DNA of 64,000 nt from Candidatus Didemnitutus sp. (GTDB lineage: Bacteria; Verrucomicrobiota; Verrucomicrobiia; Opitutales; Opitutaceae). The stretch is taken from positions 992,001 through 1,056,000 of the forward strand of contig JAHCAY010000001.1 of the NCBI GenBank assembly GCA_019634575.1, given 5' to 3'. Below the pieces are notes generated by a model. That model did not search any database, was not told the DNA's origin, and saw nothing but the letters and a program-made list of their open reading frames with translations. Within the stretch, counting starts at the first letter, position 1; each line of letters starts with the position of its first letter. Below are positions 27,332 to 35,935 of this stretch, piece by piece. Made by a program: the position numbers and the translations under genes.

Positions 27332-30300
27332 ATGAAGCCAAAGTCCCCCCTCCTCGGCAGATTCCTTCTGCCGGTGTTTCTGTTCATCGCCGCGCTCGGG
27401 CTCCAGCCGAACGCGTTTGCCCAAGGCATCGTGTCTTCCGGCATGACGGGCGCCGTCACCGACAAGGCCGGCGCACCGCTCGCCGGCGCGACTGTGGTCG
27501 CCACGCACGTCCCCACCAACGCCGTGTTCACCGCCACCACGCGCGCCAACGGCCATTTCACTTTCCGCGGCCTCCCGCCCGGCGGCCCCTACACCGTCAC
27601 CGCCACCGCCGCCGGCTACACCACCGGCAGCGTCAGTGAAGTCACCACCGAGCTCGGTCGCGAAATCGACGTCAACCTCACCCTCAACTCCGAGATCGTG
27701 AAGCTCGACGCCTTCAAGGTCACCGCCACGAACGATGACCTCGACTCCACCGCCAACGGCGCCGGCTCCGTCCTCACCTCCGCCCGCCTCGCCGCGCAGC
27801 CCTCCGCCAAGCGCTCCATCGGCGACATGGCCCGCACGAACCCGCTCGTCACCTTCCGCCAGGCCATCACCGACCGCGACGACCAGATGATCACCGCCGT
27901 CGGCCAGAACAACCGCTACAACTCCATCCTCCTCGACGGCGCGCGCATCAACGACCAGTTCGGCCTCAACGCCTCCGGCATCCAGTCGTTCTTCAATCCC
28001 ATCTCCCTCGACACCGTCGAACAGTTCTCGATCTCCATCTCGCCCTACGACGTCCGCAACAGCGGCTTCACCGGCGCTGCGATCAACGCCGTCACCAAGT
28101 CCGGCACCAACAAGTTCTCCGGCTCCGTCTACACTTACTACACCTCGAAGAATCTCGCCGGAAAGGACGTCTCCGGCACCTCCTCCGCCCCGATCGAGGG
28201 CATCAAGCCGCTCGACACCCAGAAAACCTGGGGCGCCACCCTCGGCGGCCCGATCTGGAAGGACCACCTCTTCTTCTTCCTCAACTACGAGAAATTCGAC
28301 CGCGAATCCGCCGCCAGCGTCCCCGGCTTCACGCCCGCCTCGGCCGATCTCACCGCAATCAACAACCGGCTCGCCGCGATCAACACCGCCCTCGGCACCA
28401 AGAAGGCCGACTTCGGCACCTTCGGCGGCTCCCCGCTCGAGACGCAGGAAGAAAAACGCCTCGGCAAGATCGACTGGCGCATCAACGCCGATCACCGCCT
28501 CTCCGTCCGCTACAACGAGACCAAGGGCACGCTCCCGCAATTCGGCCGCTTCAGCACCACGAGCACGTTCGCGCCGTCGACCTCGCTCGTGAACACCGCC
28601 TCCCGCGGCACGAACCTCTCCTCGAACTTCTACACCCAGCAACGCACCGAAAAAGTTTGGGCCGGCACGCTCTTCTCCAGCTGGACGCCTGACCTCAAGA
28701 CCGAGCTGCGCTACGCGAAGACGTCCTACGAACAGCTCACCACCAGCCCGATCGACTTCCCCGAAGTCCGCATCTTCGGCGTCTCCGGCATCAACAACGC
28801 CGGCGCCGCGATCAACAACGGCGTCCTCTTCTTCGGCACCGAGCAGTTCCGCCACGGCAACATCATCCGCGTCGAGACCAAGAGCTACGCCGCGCACGCC
28901 GACTATTTCCTGAACAACCTCACGCTCTCCGCCGGCCTCGACCGCGAAGACAGCGACTTCTTCAACCTCTTCCGCGCCGGCTCCTACGGCCTCTTCGAAT
29001 ACGCCGACATCGCCTCGTTCCTCGCCGACACGCCCAACGCCTTCCGCCGCGAATACTACGTCAACGGCACGCCCGTCGCCGACGTCTCCCAATTCGACAT
29101 CACCGGCCTCTACGCGCAGGCCAAGTGGGACGCGACCCCGCGCCTCAACTTCACCTTCGGCGTCCGCGAGGATCTCGTCGGCTCCAGCATCCGCCCGATC
29201 CTGAACACCGCGTTCCAGTCGGCCTTCGGCCTGCGCAACGACGGCCTCCCCGACGGCGTCACCGAGTTCTCGCCGCGCGCCGGCTTCAACTGGTCCATCG
29301 ACGACAGCCGCACCGTGCAACTCCGCGGCGGCCTCGGCCGGTTCCTCGGCCGCGCGCCGTGGGTGTTCTTCTCGAACTCGTTCTCCAACCCCGGCGTCGG
29401 CCGCTTCGGCATCACCAACACCCTCAGCACCGCCACGCCGCCCCCGAGCCTCGTCAGCTACATCAACAACCAGTTCGATCCGGCCAGCCCCATCGGCGTC
29501 GCCGCGACCGATGGCGACCCGAACGCCCGCCGCACGATCAACCTCCTACAGGACAAAATCCACCTGCCCGCCGTCGTGCGCGGCAACCTCGCGCTCGACT
29601 GGAAGGCCAACTTCCTCGGCGGCAACTTCACCGTCGAATACGTCTACACCAAGCAGGACAACGCGCTCTTCTCCGACAACCTGAACATCAAGCCGCTCGT
29701 CGTCACCGCCACCAGCGGCCCCGCCATCGGCCTCGACGGCCGCCAGCGCTTCAACTTCGTCGTCAACCCGAACGGCAGCATCTCCGCCGGCTCGAACAGC
29801 GCCGCCGCCTTCAACACCGCCTTCAACGAAGTCATCCGCGTCCGCAACGTCTCCGAAGGCGAGAGCTCCTACGCCACCCTGATGTGGGACCGCCCGATGA
29901 AGAACCACTGGGCCGCCAACCTCGCCTTCACCAAGGGCCGCTCCACCGAGGCGCAATCCACCGGCCAGACCGTCGCCGTCGACGGCTGGACCCGCAACGC
30001 CGTCTTCAACCAAAACGCCGTCGAGGTCTCCACCTCCGACTTCGAGGTCAAGAACCGCGTCCAACTCACCCTCACCCGCGAATTCGAGTTCCTCAAGAAC
30101 TGGAAATCCTACGCCTCGCTCTACTACGAAGGCCGCACCGGCAACCCCTACTCCTTCGCCTACTCGAACGACCTCAACACCGACGGCGTCTCCGGCAACG
30201 ACCTCGTCTACGTGCCCACCGGCCTCAGCGACTCGAAGGTCGACTTCTCCGGCCTCACCGCCGCGCAAGCCCAGGCCTACGTGAACTATTTCGCGAACAG

Positions 30301-30673
30301 CGAGCTCGGCAAATACGCCGGCGGCTACGCCCCGCGCAACAAGTTCACCCTGCCCTGGCAGAACCGGCTCGACCTCCGCTTCAGCCAAAAGATCCCGCTC
30401 TACAAACCCGCCGAGCTCGAGCTCTTCGCCGACTTCATCAACTTCGGCTACTGGCTCAGCCGCCAGACCTTCGGCTACGTCGAGGAACTCGGCAACAACA
30501 ACGGCGTCTACGCCCGCCGCCTCGCCGGCAGCGCCGCCTACACCTCCACCGGCCAGATCAAGCCGAGCGGTATCACGCTCAACTCCAGCGGCAACTACGT
30601 CCCCGGCGAAGCGACCGTCAACCCGCTCGCCTCGCGCTGGCGCATCCAAATCGGCGCCCGCCTCCGCTTCTAA
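27332..30673 (+). CDS. Oar-type TonB-dependent outer membrane receptor
   Basis: A 1113-residue protein with a signal peptide (about 1-32, ending NAFAQ). A carboxypeptidase-regulatory-like beta-sandwich follows (about 37-112, GAVTDKAGAPLAGATVVA). The plug domain contains ILLDGARINDQFG and FSISISPYDVRNSGFTGAAINAVTKSGTNKF, and the C-terminal barrel of about 850 residues ends in the aromatic strand WRIQIGARLRF. The order CarboxypepD_reg, plug, Oar-like barrel is typical of receptors for large ligands such as glycans or peptides in Verrucomicrobiota, Acidobacteriota and Myxococcota. The ligand is unknown. The TonB-domain lipoprotein at 11333 is the only related protein in the window. Confidence 0.88.
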   Translation: MKPKSPLLGRFLLPVFLFIAALGLQPNAFAQGIVSSGMTGAVTDKAGAPLAGATVVATHVPTNAVFTATTRANGHFTFRGLPPGGPYTVTATAAGYTTGSVSEVTTELGREIDVNLTLNSEIVKLDAFKVTATNDDLDSTANGAGSVLTSARLAAQPSAKRSIGDMARTNPLVTFRQAITDRDDQMITAVGQNNRYNSILLDGARINDQFGLNASGIQSFFNPISLDTVEQFSISISPYDVRNSGFTGAAINAVTKSGTNKFSGSVYTYYTSKNLAGKDVSGTSSAPIEGIKPLDTQKTWGATLGGPIWKDHLFFFLNYEKFDRESAASVPGFTPASADLTAINNRLAAINTALGTKKADFGTFGGSPLETQEEKRLGKIDWRINADHRLSVRYNETKGTLPQFGRFSTTSTFAPSTSLVNTASRGTNLSSNFYTQQRTEKVWAGTLFSSWTPDLKTELRYAKTSYEQLTTSPIDFPEVRIFGVSGINNAGAAINNGVLFFGTEQFRHGNIIRVETKSYAAHADYFLNNLTLSAGLDREDSDFFNLFRAGSYGLFEYADIASFLADTPNAFRREYYVNGTPVADVSQFDITGLYAQAKWDATPRLNFTFGVREDLVGSSIRPILNTAFQSAFGLRNDGLPDGVTEFSPRAGFNWSIDDSRTVQLRGGLGRFLGRAPWVFFSNSFSNPGVGRFGITNTLSTATPPPSLVSYINNQFDPASPIGVAATDGDPNARRTINLLQDKIHLPAVVRGNLALDWKANFLGGNFTVEYVYTKQDNALFSDNLNIKPLVVTATSGPAIGLDGRQRFNFVVNPNGSISAGSNSAAAFNTAFNEVIRVRNVSEGESSYATLMWDRPMKNHWAANLAFTKGRSTEAQSTGQTVAVDGWTRNAVFNQNAVEVSTSDFEVKNRVQLTLTREFEFLKNWKSYASLYYEGRTGNPYSFAYSNDLNTDGVSGNDLVYVPTGLSDSKVDFSGLTAAQAQAYVNYFANSELGKYAGGYAPRNKFTLPWQNRLDLRFSQKIPLYKPAELELFADFINFGYWLSRQTFGYVEELGNNNGVYARRLAGSAAYTSTGQIKPSGITLNSSGNYVPGEATVNPLASRWRIQIGARLRF

Positions 30674-30705
30674 GCGAGCCACGGCCCACCGAACGCTCCC
30701 TCTTC

Positions 30706-30736
30706 AAGGCGGCTCCCATACCGGAGCCGCCTTTTT
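30706..30736 (+). terminator. Rho-independent terminator after the TonB receptor
   Basis: AAGGCGGCTCC (30706-30716) and GGAGCCGCCTT (30723-30733) form a perfect 11-bp stem, followed by a short U-run. Confidence 0.88.
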
Positions 30737-30881
30737 CGTGAACACGTTCCTTGTGGGTCAGCGCGCTCGCGCGCGCCCCAAACGCACCGCACCTCACGCC
30801 CGCATCGCGTCGCCGCCGGGACGGCGGCGACCACCTCGAGCCCATCGCGCTCGCAACACGTCCTCCATCACAACCTCAGCC

Positions 30882-30910
30882 CCTTTGCGCTTCTTGTGCT
30901 TTTTGTGGCC
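30882..30910. repeat. Short simple-type intergenic repeat
   Basis: CTTTGCGCTTCTTGTGCTTTTTGTGGCC is an iteration of CTTxTGxGC units between the receptor terminator and miaA. It is AT-richer than its surroundings. No coding content is supported between 30737 and 30924. Confidence 0.35.
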
Positions 30911-30924
30911 TCCCCAAAAGCGCC

Positions 30925-31857
30925 TCACCCAAACAGCTCTTCCACCCGCGCCACGGCCGCCGCCACCCGCCGATGCTCCGGCAGCTGCGTCTTGAACCAC
31001 GTCCGCTGCTTCTTCACCAGCGCCCGCGTATTCTTCACGATCGCCGGCCGCAATTCCGCCTCCGCCAGCCGCCCCTCGAGAAAATCGATCGTCTCGCGAT
31101 ACCCGATCGCCTTCGCCGCACTCGGATTCTCCTTCAACCCGCCCGCGAGCAGTCCACGCACTTCCGCGACCAAGCCATCGCGCAGCATCTGCCGCACGCG
31201 TGCCTCGACACGCTCCTCGAGCTCCACCGGCTCACGCACGAGCTCGCACAGCCTCACCTCGAAATCCGCAAACGGCCCCGGCCGCGCCGCAAACTCCGCC
31301 TGCAACTCCGCCAGCGGCCGTCCACTCGCCCGGCAACGCTCCAGCGCGCGCGTCACGCGCCGCGGATTCGCGATGTCGAGTGCACCGAGCCCCGCCGGAT
31401 TTAATTTCCGCAGCTCCTCCACCAACGCCGCCAGTCCGTCACGCTCCAACCGCGCCCGAATCTCCTCCCGCAACGCCGCCGGCACGTCGACCTCGTCCGC
31501 CACCGGCCCGAAGAACGACGCGAGATAAAACCCGCTCCCACCCGTGACCAAAACTCGCCTCCGCCGCGCCAAAACATCCTCCACCGCCGCCCGCGCCTTC
31601 ATTACGTAATACGTAATGTTCATCGGCTCGCGCACGTCGCACACGTCGATCAGGTGATGCGGCACGCGCGCGAGCTCGGCCTTCGTCGGCTTCGCCGTTC
31701 CGATGTCCATGCCGCGATAGAACAGCAGCGAATCGCACGACACGATCTCGGCGCCGTTCGCCTCCGCCCAGCGCAGCGCCAGCTCGGTCTTGCCGACCGC
31801 CGTGCAACCCGTGAGCACCTGGATGACGCCGTTCACGCGGCCACAGAACGGCGTCAC
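30925..31857 (-). CDS. miaA: tRNA dimethylallyltransferase
   Basis: A 310-residue protein of normal MiaA length. It transfers a dimethylallyl group to N6 of A37 in tRNAs that read UNN codons. The P-loop GCTAVGKTELA lies near residues 17-27, DSLLFYRGMDIGTAKP is the conserved substrate segment, and VTGGSGFYL follows. The C-terminal part has the basic helix KNTRALVKKQRTWF. It is divergent from the lipid kinase gene (69 bp between start codons). Confidence 0.92.
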   Translation of the reverse strand: MTPFCGRVNGVIQVLTGCTAVGKTELALRWAEANGAEIVSCDSLLFYRGMDIGTAKPTKAELARVPHHLIDVCDVREPMNITYYVMKARAAVEDVLARRRRVLVTGGSGFYLASFFGPVADEVDVPAALREEIRARLERDGLAALVEELRKLNPAGLGALDIANPRRVTRALERCRASGRPLAELQAEFAARPGPFADFEVRLCELVREPVELEERVEARVRQMLRDGLVAEVRGLLAGGLKENPSAAKAIGYRETIDFLEGRLAEAELRPAIVKNTRALVKKQRTWFKTQLPEHRRVAAAVARVEELFG

Positions 31858-31926
31858 GCGATTGTTGCCAAACTCCTTTTGCCTTCAACCGCCTGCCCCT
31901 TTCGGCTCTGCTTTCCGCACGCCCCC

Positions 31927-32826
31927 TTGAAAGTCCGGTTCATCTTCAATCCTCACTCCGGTTCCAATCGCCGCAACCCGCACCTGCGCGACAAGGCGGC
32001 GGAGTTCATCGCGCACTGCGGCTGGGACGGCAAAGTCGTCTCGACCGAGCGCCCGCGCCACGCCACCGAACTCGCCCGCGCCGCGGTCGACGAGGGCTGC
32101 GAACTCGTCGTCGCCATCGGAGGTGACGGCACGATGAACGAGGTCGCCAGCGCGCTCGTCAACACGCCCGCCGCGTTCGGCCTCATTCCCTGCGGCTCCG
32201 GCAACGGCCTCGGCCGCCACCTCGGCATCCCGCGCGCCGGCCGGGGCGCGTTCCGCGCGCTGGCCGAAGGTGCTGTGACGACCATCGACGCCGGCAAAGT
32301 GAACCAGCATCTCTTTTTCTGCGCCGCCGGCACCGGCTTCGAGGCGCTCATCGCCGAGCGCTTCGCGCTGCTCACGTCGCGCGGCTTCGCCGGCTACCTC
32401 AAGGAAAGCGCCAAGGCGTGGTGGAGCTACCGGCCCGAGCGCTATACGATTCACCATCCTGGCGGTCGCGATGCCGTCGAGGCCTTCACCCTCGCGATCG
32501 CGAACTCCTCCCAATACGGCAACAACGCCTATATCGCGCCCGACGCGTCCGTCAGCGACGGCATGCTCGACGTCGTCGCCGTGCCGCACGTGAACGCCTT
32601 TCGCGCCGTGCCGCTGGCCATCCGACTTTTCCACGGCTCGATCAACCGCGTGCCCGATGTCCGGCATTTCCAAGGCAGCCAGTTCGTCATCGAGCGCGCG
32701 AAACCCGGCTGGATGCACACCGACGGCGAGCCGCGCGCCGAGACCTCGCGCATCGAAGTTTCCGTGCTCCCGCGCAGCCTGCGCGTGATGGTGCCGCGCA
32801 CCGCAGCGCTCGAGACGAAAGCCTGA
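31927..32826 (+). CDS. Diacylglycerol kinase family lipid kinase
   Basis: A 299-residue protein with a DAGK catalytic domain. It opens with RFIFNPHSGSNRRN, has the nucleotide loop AIGGDGTMNEV (around residues 63-73) and the CGSGNGLGRHLGI segment, then the typical C-terminal beta-sandwich ending in a DGEP motif. I chose TTG at 31927, because the conserved domain begins two codons later and no ATG or GTG is available. The members phosphorylate diacylglycerol, sphingosine or related lipids; the substrate cannot be assigned. A DAG kinase role would link it to the DAG-producing and DAG-consuming lipid genes at 54-57 kb. Confidence 0.8.
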   Translation: MKVRFIFNPHSGSNRRNPHLRDKAAEFIAHCGWDGKVVSTERPRHATELARAAVDEGCELVVAIGGDGTMNEVASALVNTPAAFGLIPCGSGNGLGRHLGIPRAGRGAFRALAEGAVTTIDAGKVNQHLFFCAAGTGFEALIAERFALLTSRGFAGYLKESAKAWWSYRPERYTIHHPGGRDAVEAFTLAIANSSQYGNNAYIAPDASVSDGMLDVVAVPHVNAFRAVPLAIRLFHGSINRVPDVRHFQGSQFVIERAKPGWMHTDGEPRAETSRIEVSVLPRSLRVMVPRTAALETKA

Positions 32827-32853
32827 GCTTCGCTCCTGCGACCGCATCAAGGT

Positions 32854-32920
32854 GACCCGCGACCTCCGGGCGCGGGTGCTCGGCTCACGAATCTCTTCCC
32901 GCGCCCAGAGGTCGCGGTCT
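32854..32920. repeat. Inverted-repeat element, dispersed repeat copy B
   Basis: A 23-bp arm at 32854-32876 and its inverted partner at 32898-32920 differ at only a few positions. The left arm contains CCCGCGACCTCCGGGCGCGG (32856-32875), nearly identical to 26238-26257. Located between convergent genes. Confidence 0.6.
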
Positions 32921-32939
32921 ACCGGCAACTGTCAGCCGC

Positions 32940-33860
32940 TCAATCTTTCAAACTGTGCGCCGTCACCACGCGGTTGCGCCCCGCGTGCTTCGCCGCGTAG
33001 AGCGCCTTGTCCGCCGCGGAAATCAACTGGTCGCACGACGCCGCATCGTCCGGCATGATGGCGAGGCCGGCGCTGAGCGTGACGTTCAGCGTCAGGTCCG
33101 TGCCGGCAGGCTGGCAGGGCGTCTCCGCCAGCAAGGCGAAGAGGCGTTGGATGCCTTCCACGGCCTGTTTGCGATCGGTCTCGACCATCAGGATCGCGAA
33201 CTCTTCGCCGCCATAGCGCGCGATGCGGTCGACGACCCGCAACTGCCCCGCGAGGAGACTTGCGACGTGCTTCAGCACTTCGTCGCCGACCTGATGGCCG
33301 TGCGTATCGTTGATCTTCTTGAAGAAATCGATGTCGGCCATCACGAGCGCGAACGGGTGCCCGAAGCGCGTGGCGCGCTGACATTCCTCGGCGACCATGC
33401 GGTCGAACTCGCGGCGGTTGTGCAGGCCGGTGAGCGCATCGCGCGTCGCGAGCAGCTTGAGCTGCCCCATCGTCTCGCCGAGCTTGCGCGCGTAGCGGAT
33501 CGAGTGCTCGAGGATACGTGCGTTGAGCTCGCCCTTGACCAGATAATCCATCGCGCCCGCTTCCATCGCAGCGTCGTCGATCTCGTCGCTGGCATCGGCG
33601 GTCAAAAACACCACGGGCGTCGCGCTGTCGGTCGATCGCGCCTCGCGGAGCAGCTCGAGTCCGTCGCGTTCGCCGAGACGGTAGTCGAGCAGACAGACGG
33701 AAAATTTGCCGGAGAGGAGTTTCTTCAGCCCGCTGTCGTAGTCCCCCGCCACCTCCAGTTCCCACGGCCCGCTGCGGAACTTTGCCACGAAGCCCTGCAC
33801 GAGGTGATGCTGCAGGCGATCGTCGTCGATCAGCAGAATCCGGCGCGCGCGGGTGACCAT
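32940..33860 (-). CDS. Response regulator with GGDEF diguanylate cyclase output
   Basis: A 306-residue protein: receiver domain (about 7-120, acidic residues Asp12-Asp14, phospho-acceptor Asp59 in CLLDYRLGE, Lys109) and a GGDEF domain (about 140-300). The active-site sequence is GGEEF (217-221), which is catalytically competent. Five residues before it lies RVVD (208-211), a complete RxxD inhibitory I-site. It is therefore predicted to make cyclic di-GMP when phosphorylated and to be restrained by product. It begins 5 nt after the trpA stop on the same strand, an odd but clear transcriptional linkage. Its cognate kinase is not in this operon. Confidence 0.9.
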   Translation of the reverse strand: MVTRARRILLIDDDRLQHHLVQGFVAKFRSGPWELEVAGDYDSGLKKLLSGKFSVCLLDYRLGERDGLELLREARSTDSATPVVFLTADASDEIDDAAMEAGAMDYLVKGELNARILEHSIRYARKLGETMGQLKLLATRDALTGLHNRREFDRMVAEECQRATRFGHPFALVMADIDFFKKINDTHGHQVGDEVLKHVASLLAGQLRVVDRIARYGGEEFAILMVETDRKQAVEGIQRLFALLAETPCQPAGTDLTLNVTLSAGLAIMPDDAASCDQLISAADKALYAAKHAGRNRVVTAHSLKD

Positions 33861-33865
33861 GGCGT

Positions 33866-34675
33866 TCAAGCGGCGCCGCGCACGCCGGCGACGAGGTCGG
33901 TGGCTTTGGCTTTGAGCTGCGGCGCGATCGTGTCGCGCGCGGCGAGGTTGGCCTTGATGACGTTGACCAGCGCCGAGCCGACGACCACGCCATCCGTCCG
34001 CGAAGCCGCGACGGCGCGGACCTGCTCGCGATTGGAAATGCCGAAACCGACGACGACCGGCAGCGCCGTGCGCGCCTTGATGCGCGCCACCGCCTCGCCG
34101 ATGCCGGTGGCGACTTCGCCGCGCTCGCCGGTCACGCCCTCGCGGGACACGTAGTAGATGAAGCCGGTGGCCGCGCCGCAAATCTTCGCGAGGCGCGCAT
34201 CGGGCGTCGTCGGCGCGACGATGAAAACGCTCTTCATCCCGTGCGCACGACACGCCGCGCCGAACTCGCCGGCTTCCTCCGGCGGAAGGTCGAGCACGAG
34301 CATGCCGTCCGCGCCGGCTTCCTTGGCGGCGCGCACCGAGGCGTCGACGCCGTTCGCGAACACGAGGTTGTAGTAGGTGTAGAAAACGACCGGCACCTGG
34401 CTGAATTCGCGGACGCGGCGCACGAGCTCCAGCACGCGCGCGATCGTCATGCCGCTCTCGAGCGCGCGTTGCGCCGCGAGCTGGTTGGTGAGGCCGTCCG
34501 CGAGCGGGTCGGAGAACGGCACGCCGAGTTCCAGCACGTCGACGCCCGCCTCGATCACGGCGCGGCAGGCGGCGAGCGAGGTGTCGAAATCCGGATCGCC
34601 CGCGCACAAATACGAGACGAAAGCCGCGCGTTTCTCGGCGCGGCAGCGGGCAAAAGCGTCGGCGATGCGATCCAT
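33866..34675 (-). CDS. trpA: Tryptophan synthase alpha subunit
   Basis: A 269-residue TIM-barrel protein of standard length. It cleaves indole-3-glycerol phosphate to indole and glyceraldehyde-3-phosphate; indole then passes to TrpB. Both catalytic acids have the same numbers as in Salmonella: Glu49 (VLELGVPFSDP) and Asp60 (PLADG). YYVSREGVTG and VGFGIS form the phosphate site. trpB is not adjacent; the downstream neighbour is a GGDEF regulator instead. ATG 34675 gives the canonical start. Confidence 0.94.
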   Translation of the reverse strand: MDRIADAFARCRAEKRAAFVSYLCAGDPDFDTSLAACRAVIEAGVDVLELGVPFSDPLADGLTNQLAAQRALESGMTIARVLELVRRVREFSQVPVVFYTYYNLVFANGVDASVRAAKEAGADGMLVLDLPPEEAGEFGAACRAHGMKSVFIVAPTTPDARLAKICGAATGFIYYVSREGVTGERGEVATGIGEAVARIKARTALPVVVGFGISNREQVRAVAASRTDGVVVGSALVNVIKANLAARDTIAPQLKAKATDLVAGVRGAA

Positions 34676-34757
34676 GGAGTGGCGAACAGAGCACACGCCT
34701 CCGGCGAGGCGCAACGCGGAATTGCGTCAGGCCGCCGCCGTAGAACGCATATCCGCC

Positions 34758-34848
34758 CTGTCATCGCACGACAGACCTTGTCGGGTGTGCGATCCAATGC
34801 GCCGGATTGCTTCGCCGCCTTGCTTTGCTGGGCTCCTCGCAATGGCAG
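34758..34848. repeat. Inverted-repeat element with GCGAGGAGC/GAAGCAATCC-type core
   Basis: The ends CTGTCATCGC (34758-34767) and GCAATGGCAG (34839-34848) are imperfect inverted copies (8 of 10). The reverse strand reads CATTGCGAGGAGC, AGCAAAGCAAGG and GCGAAGCAATCC in series, a wording I recognise from dispersed palindromic repeats in unrelated bacteria. It lies between trpA and the EEP gene and is non-coding. Confidence 0.5.
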
Positions 34849-34857
34849 TGCGAAATG

Positions 34858-35652
34858 CTACAGCCGGAACTCCACGAATACCGGCCGGTGATCCGAGAGA
34901 TAGCTGCGCACCACGGTGACGTCCGGATCGCAGCACTGGCTCGGCAGATAGATGTAGTCGAGGGCGCGGCTGGGAAAAAACGACGGGAACGTGTGCAGCG
35001 CGCGCCCGGCGAGCCCCTTCGGCAGGAGCGTGTAGTTGTCGAACTCCTCGAAGTAGCCGAGCAGCATCGCGGTGGCATCCGGCGTATGCGAGGGGTTGTT
35101 CATGTCGCCGCACACGATCGGCCGCGCGCGCCACTGCGCCCCGCGGTGGACGCGCTGGTGGTCGAGAAACTCGATCAGCTTCGCCGCCTGCTTCAGGCGC
35201 GACGCCCGCGAGCGATGGTGCATGTGAACGTTCATCACCGGCACGAGGCCGGCGGGCGTCTCGATCTCGGTGAACAGGGCGCCCTTCTCCCCGAGCAACC
35301 GGCGGCCGAACGGCACGTTTTCGTGATGCGCGATCGGGTAGCGCGAGAGCACGGCGTTGCCGTAGGCGAGGTGCAGGTGCCCGCCGAAGTGCGCGAGGCG
35401 GTTGTTTACGCCGTGGACGAAATGCGGCAAACCGGTGTGCTCCGCGAGAAAGGCGAGGTGGTCGAAACTGCCGTTCCAACGCGAGTTTTCGTCGATTTCC
35501 TGGAAGGCGACGATGTCCGCATCGAGGCGCTTGATCAGGTGCGCGATGTTGACCAGCTGGGCCCGGATCCGCGCGCGCGACCGCAGCGTCTGGTGGAGAC
35601 TGAGCCCGCGGGCGTGGGCGATGTTGTAGGTCAACAGCCGGATCCGCGCCAT
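34858..35652 (-). CDS. Endonuclease/exonuclease/phosphatase (EEP) family hydrolase
   Basis: A 264-residue metal-dependent hydrolase with the EEP fold. LLTYNIAHARG carries the first Asn, FQEIDEN the metal-binding Glu, MNVHMHHRS and VCGDMNNPS the catalytic His/Asp-Asn pairs, and SRALDYIYL and YLSDHRPVFVEF the terminal Asp-His. The family includes DNA repair nucleases, sphingomyelinases and inositol phosphatases. Without a DNA-binding insertion, and being soluble without a signal peptide, this copy most resembles small cytoplasmic EEP proteins of unknown substrate. ATG 35652 is the true start; the longer frame runs antisense through the tRNA. Confidence 0.82.
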   Translation of the reverse strand: MARIRLLTYNIAHARGLSLHQTLRSRARIRAQLVNIAHLIKRLDADIVAFQEIDENSRWNGSFDHLAFLAEHTGLPHFVHGVNNRLAHFGGHLHLAYGNAVLSRYPIAHHENVPFGRRLLGEKGALFTEIETPAGLVPVMNVHMHHRSRASRLKQAAKLIEFLDHQRVHRGAQWRARPIVCGDMNNPSHTPDATAMLLGYFEEFDNYTLLPKGLAGRALHTFPSFFPSRALDYIYLPSQCCDPDVTVVRSYLSDHRPVFVEFRL

Positions 35653-35709
35653 GTTGTGAAGCCAAGCCCGCTCCACTCCGGGCGCAACGGGGAAATAACG
35701 AGAGAAGGA

Positions 35710-35738
35710 TTGACAGCGACCGGGCCGCTGGGGAACTT
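35710..35738 (+). promoter_or_regulatory. Probable promoter of tRNA-His
   Basis: TTGACA at 35710-35715, 17-bp spacer, then GAACTT (35733-35738), 19 bp before the mature tRNA 5' end. The -10 is weak, but the placement is right for a tRNA promoter. Confidence 0.45.
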
Positions 35739-35756
35739 CACCGCTCGATTTTTCAC

Positions 35757-35834
35757 GGCGGTCATAGCTCAGTTGGTTAGAGCACAAGATTGTGGATCTT
35801 GGGGTCGCGGGTTCGAGTCCCGTTGGCCGCCCCA
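35757..35834 (+). tRNA. tRNA-His (anticodon GTG)
   Basis: Full cloverleaf: acceptor GCGGTCA (35758-35764) with TGGCCGC (35824-35830), D-arm GCTC/GAGC, and anticodon stem CAAGA/TCTTG around loop TTGTGGA with GTG at 35792-35794. The T-arm is GCGGG-TTCGAGT-CCCGT. G at 35757 (position -1) pairs with C73 at 35831, the identity feature of tRNA-His. CCA is encoded (35832-35834). Confidence 0.97.
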
Positions 35835-35935
35835 TTTTAGCGAAGGCAGGACCGACTCCCGCAGGGATGCTGTTAACGGGAACGTAACGTCCGATCCGTT
35901 GCCCGAGCCGATGTTAGCAGGCAGCTAGTTTTCCC

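Noticed and set aside
35653..35835. N-terminal extension of the EEP-family protein beginning MGRPTGLEPATPRS
   Set aside because: This stretch is the antisense translation of the tRNA-His gene, a well-known spurious protein sequence. The real protein starts at the ATG at 35652.
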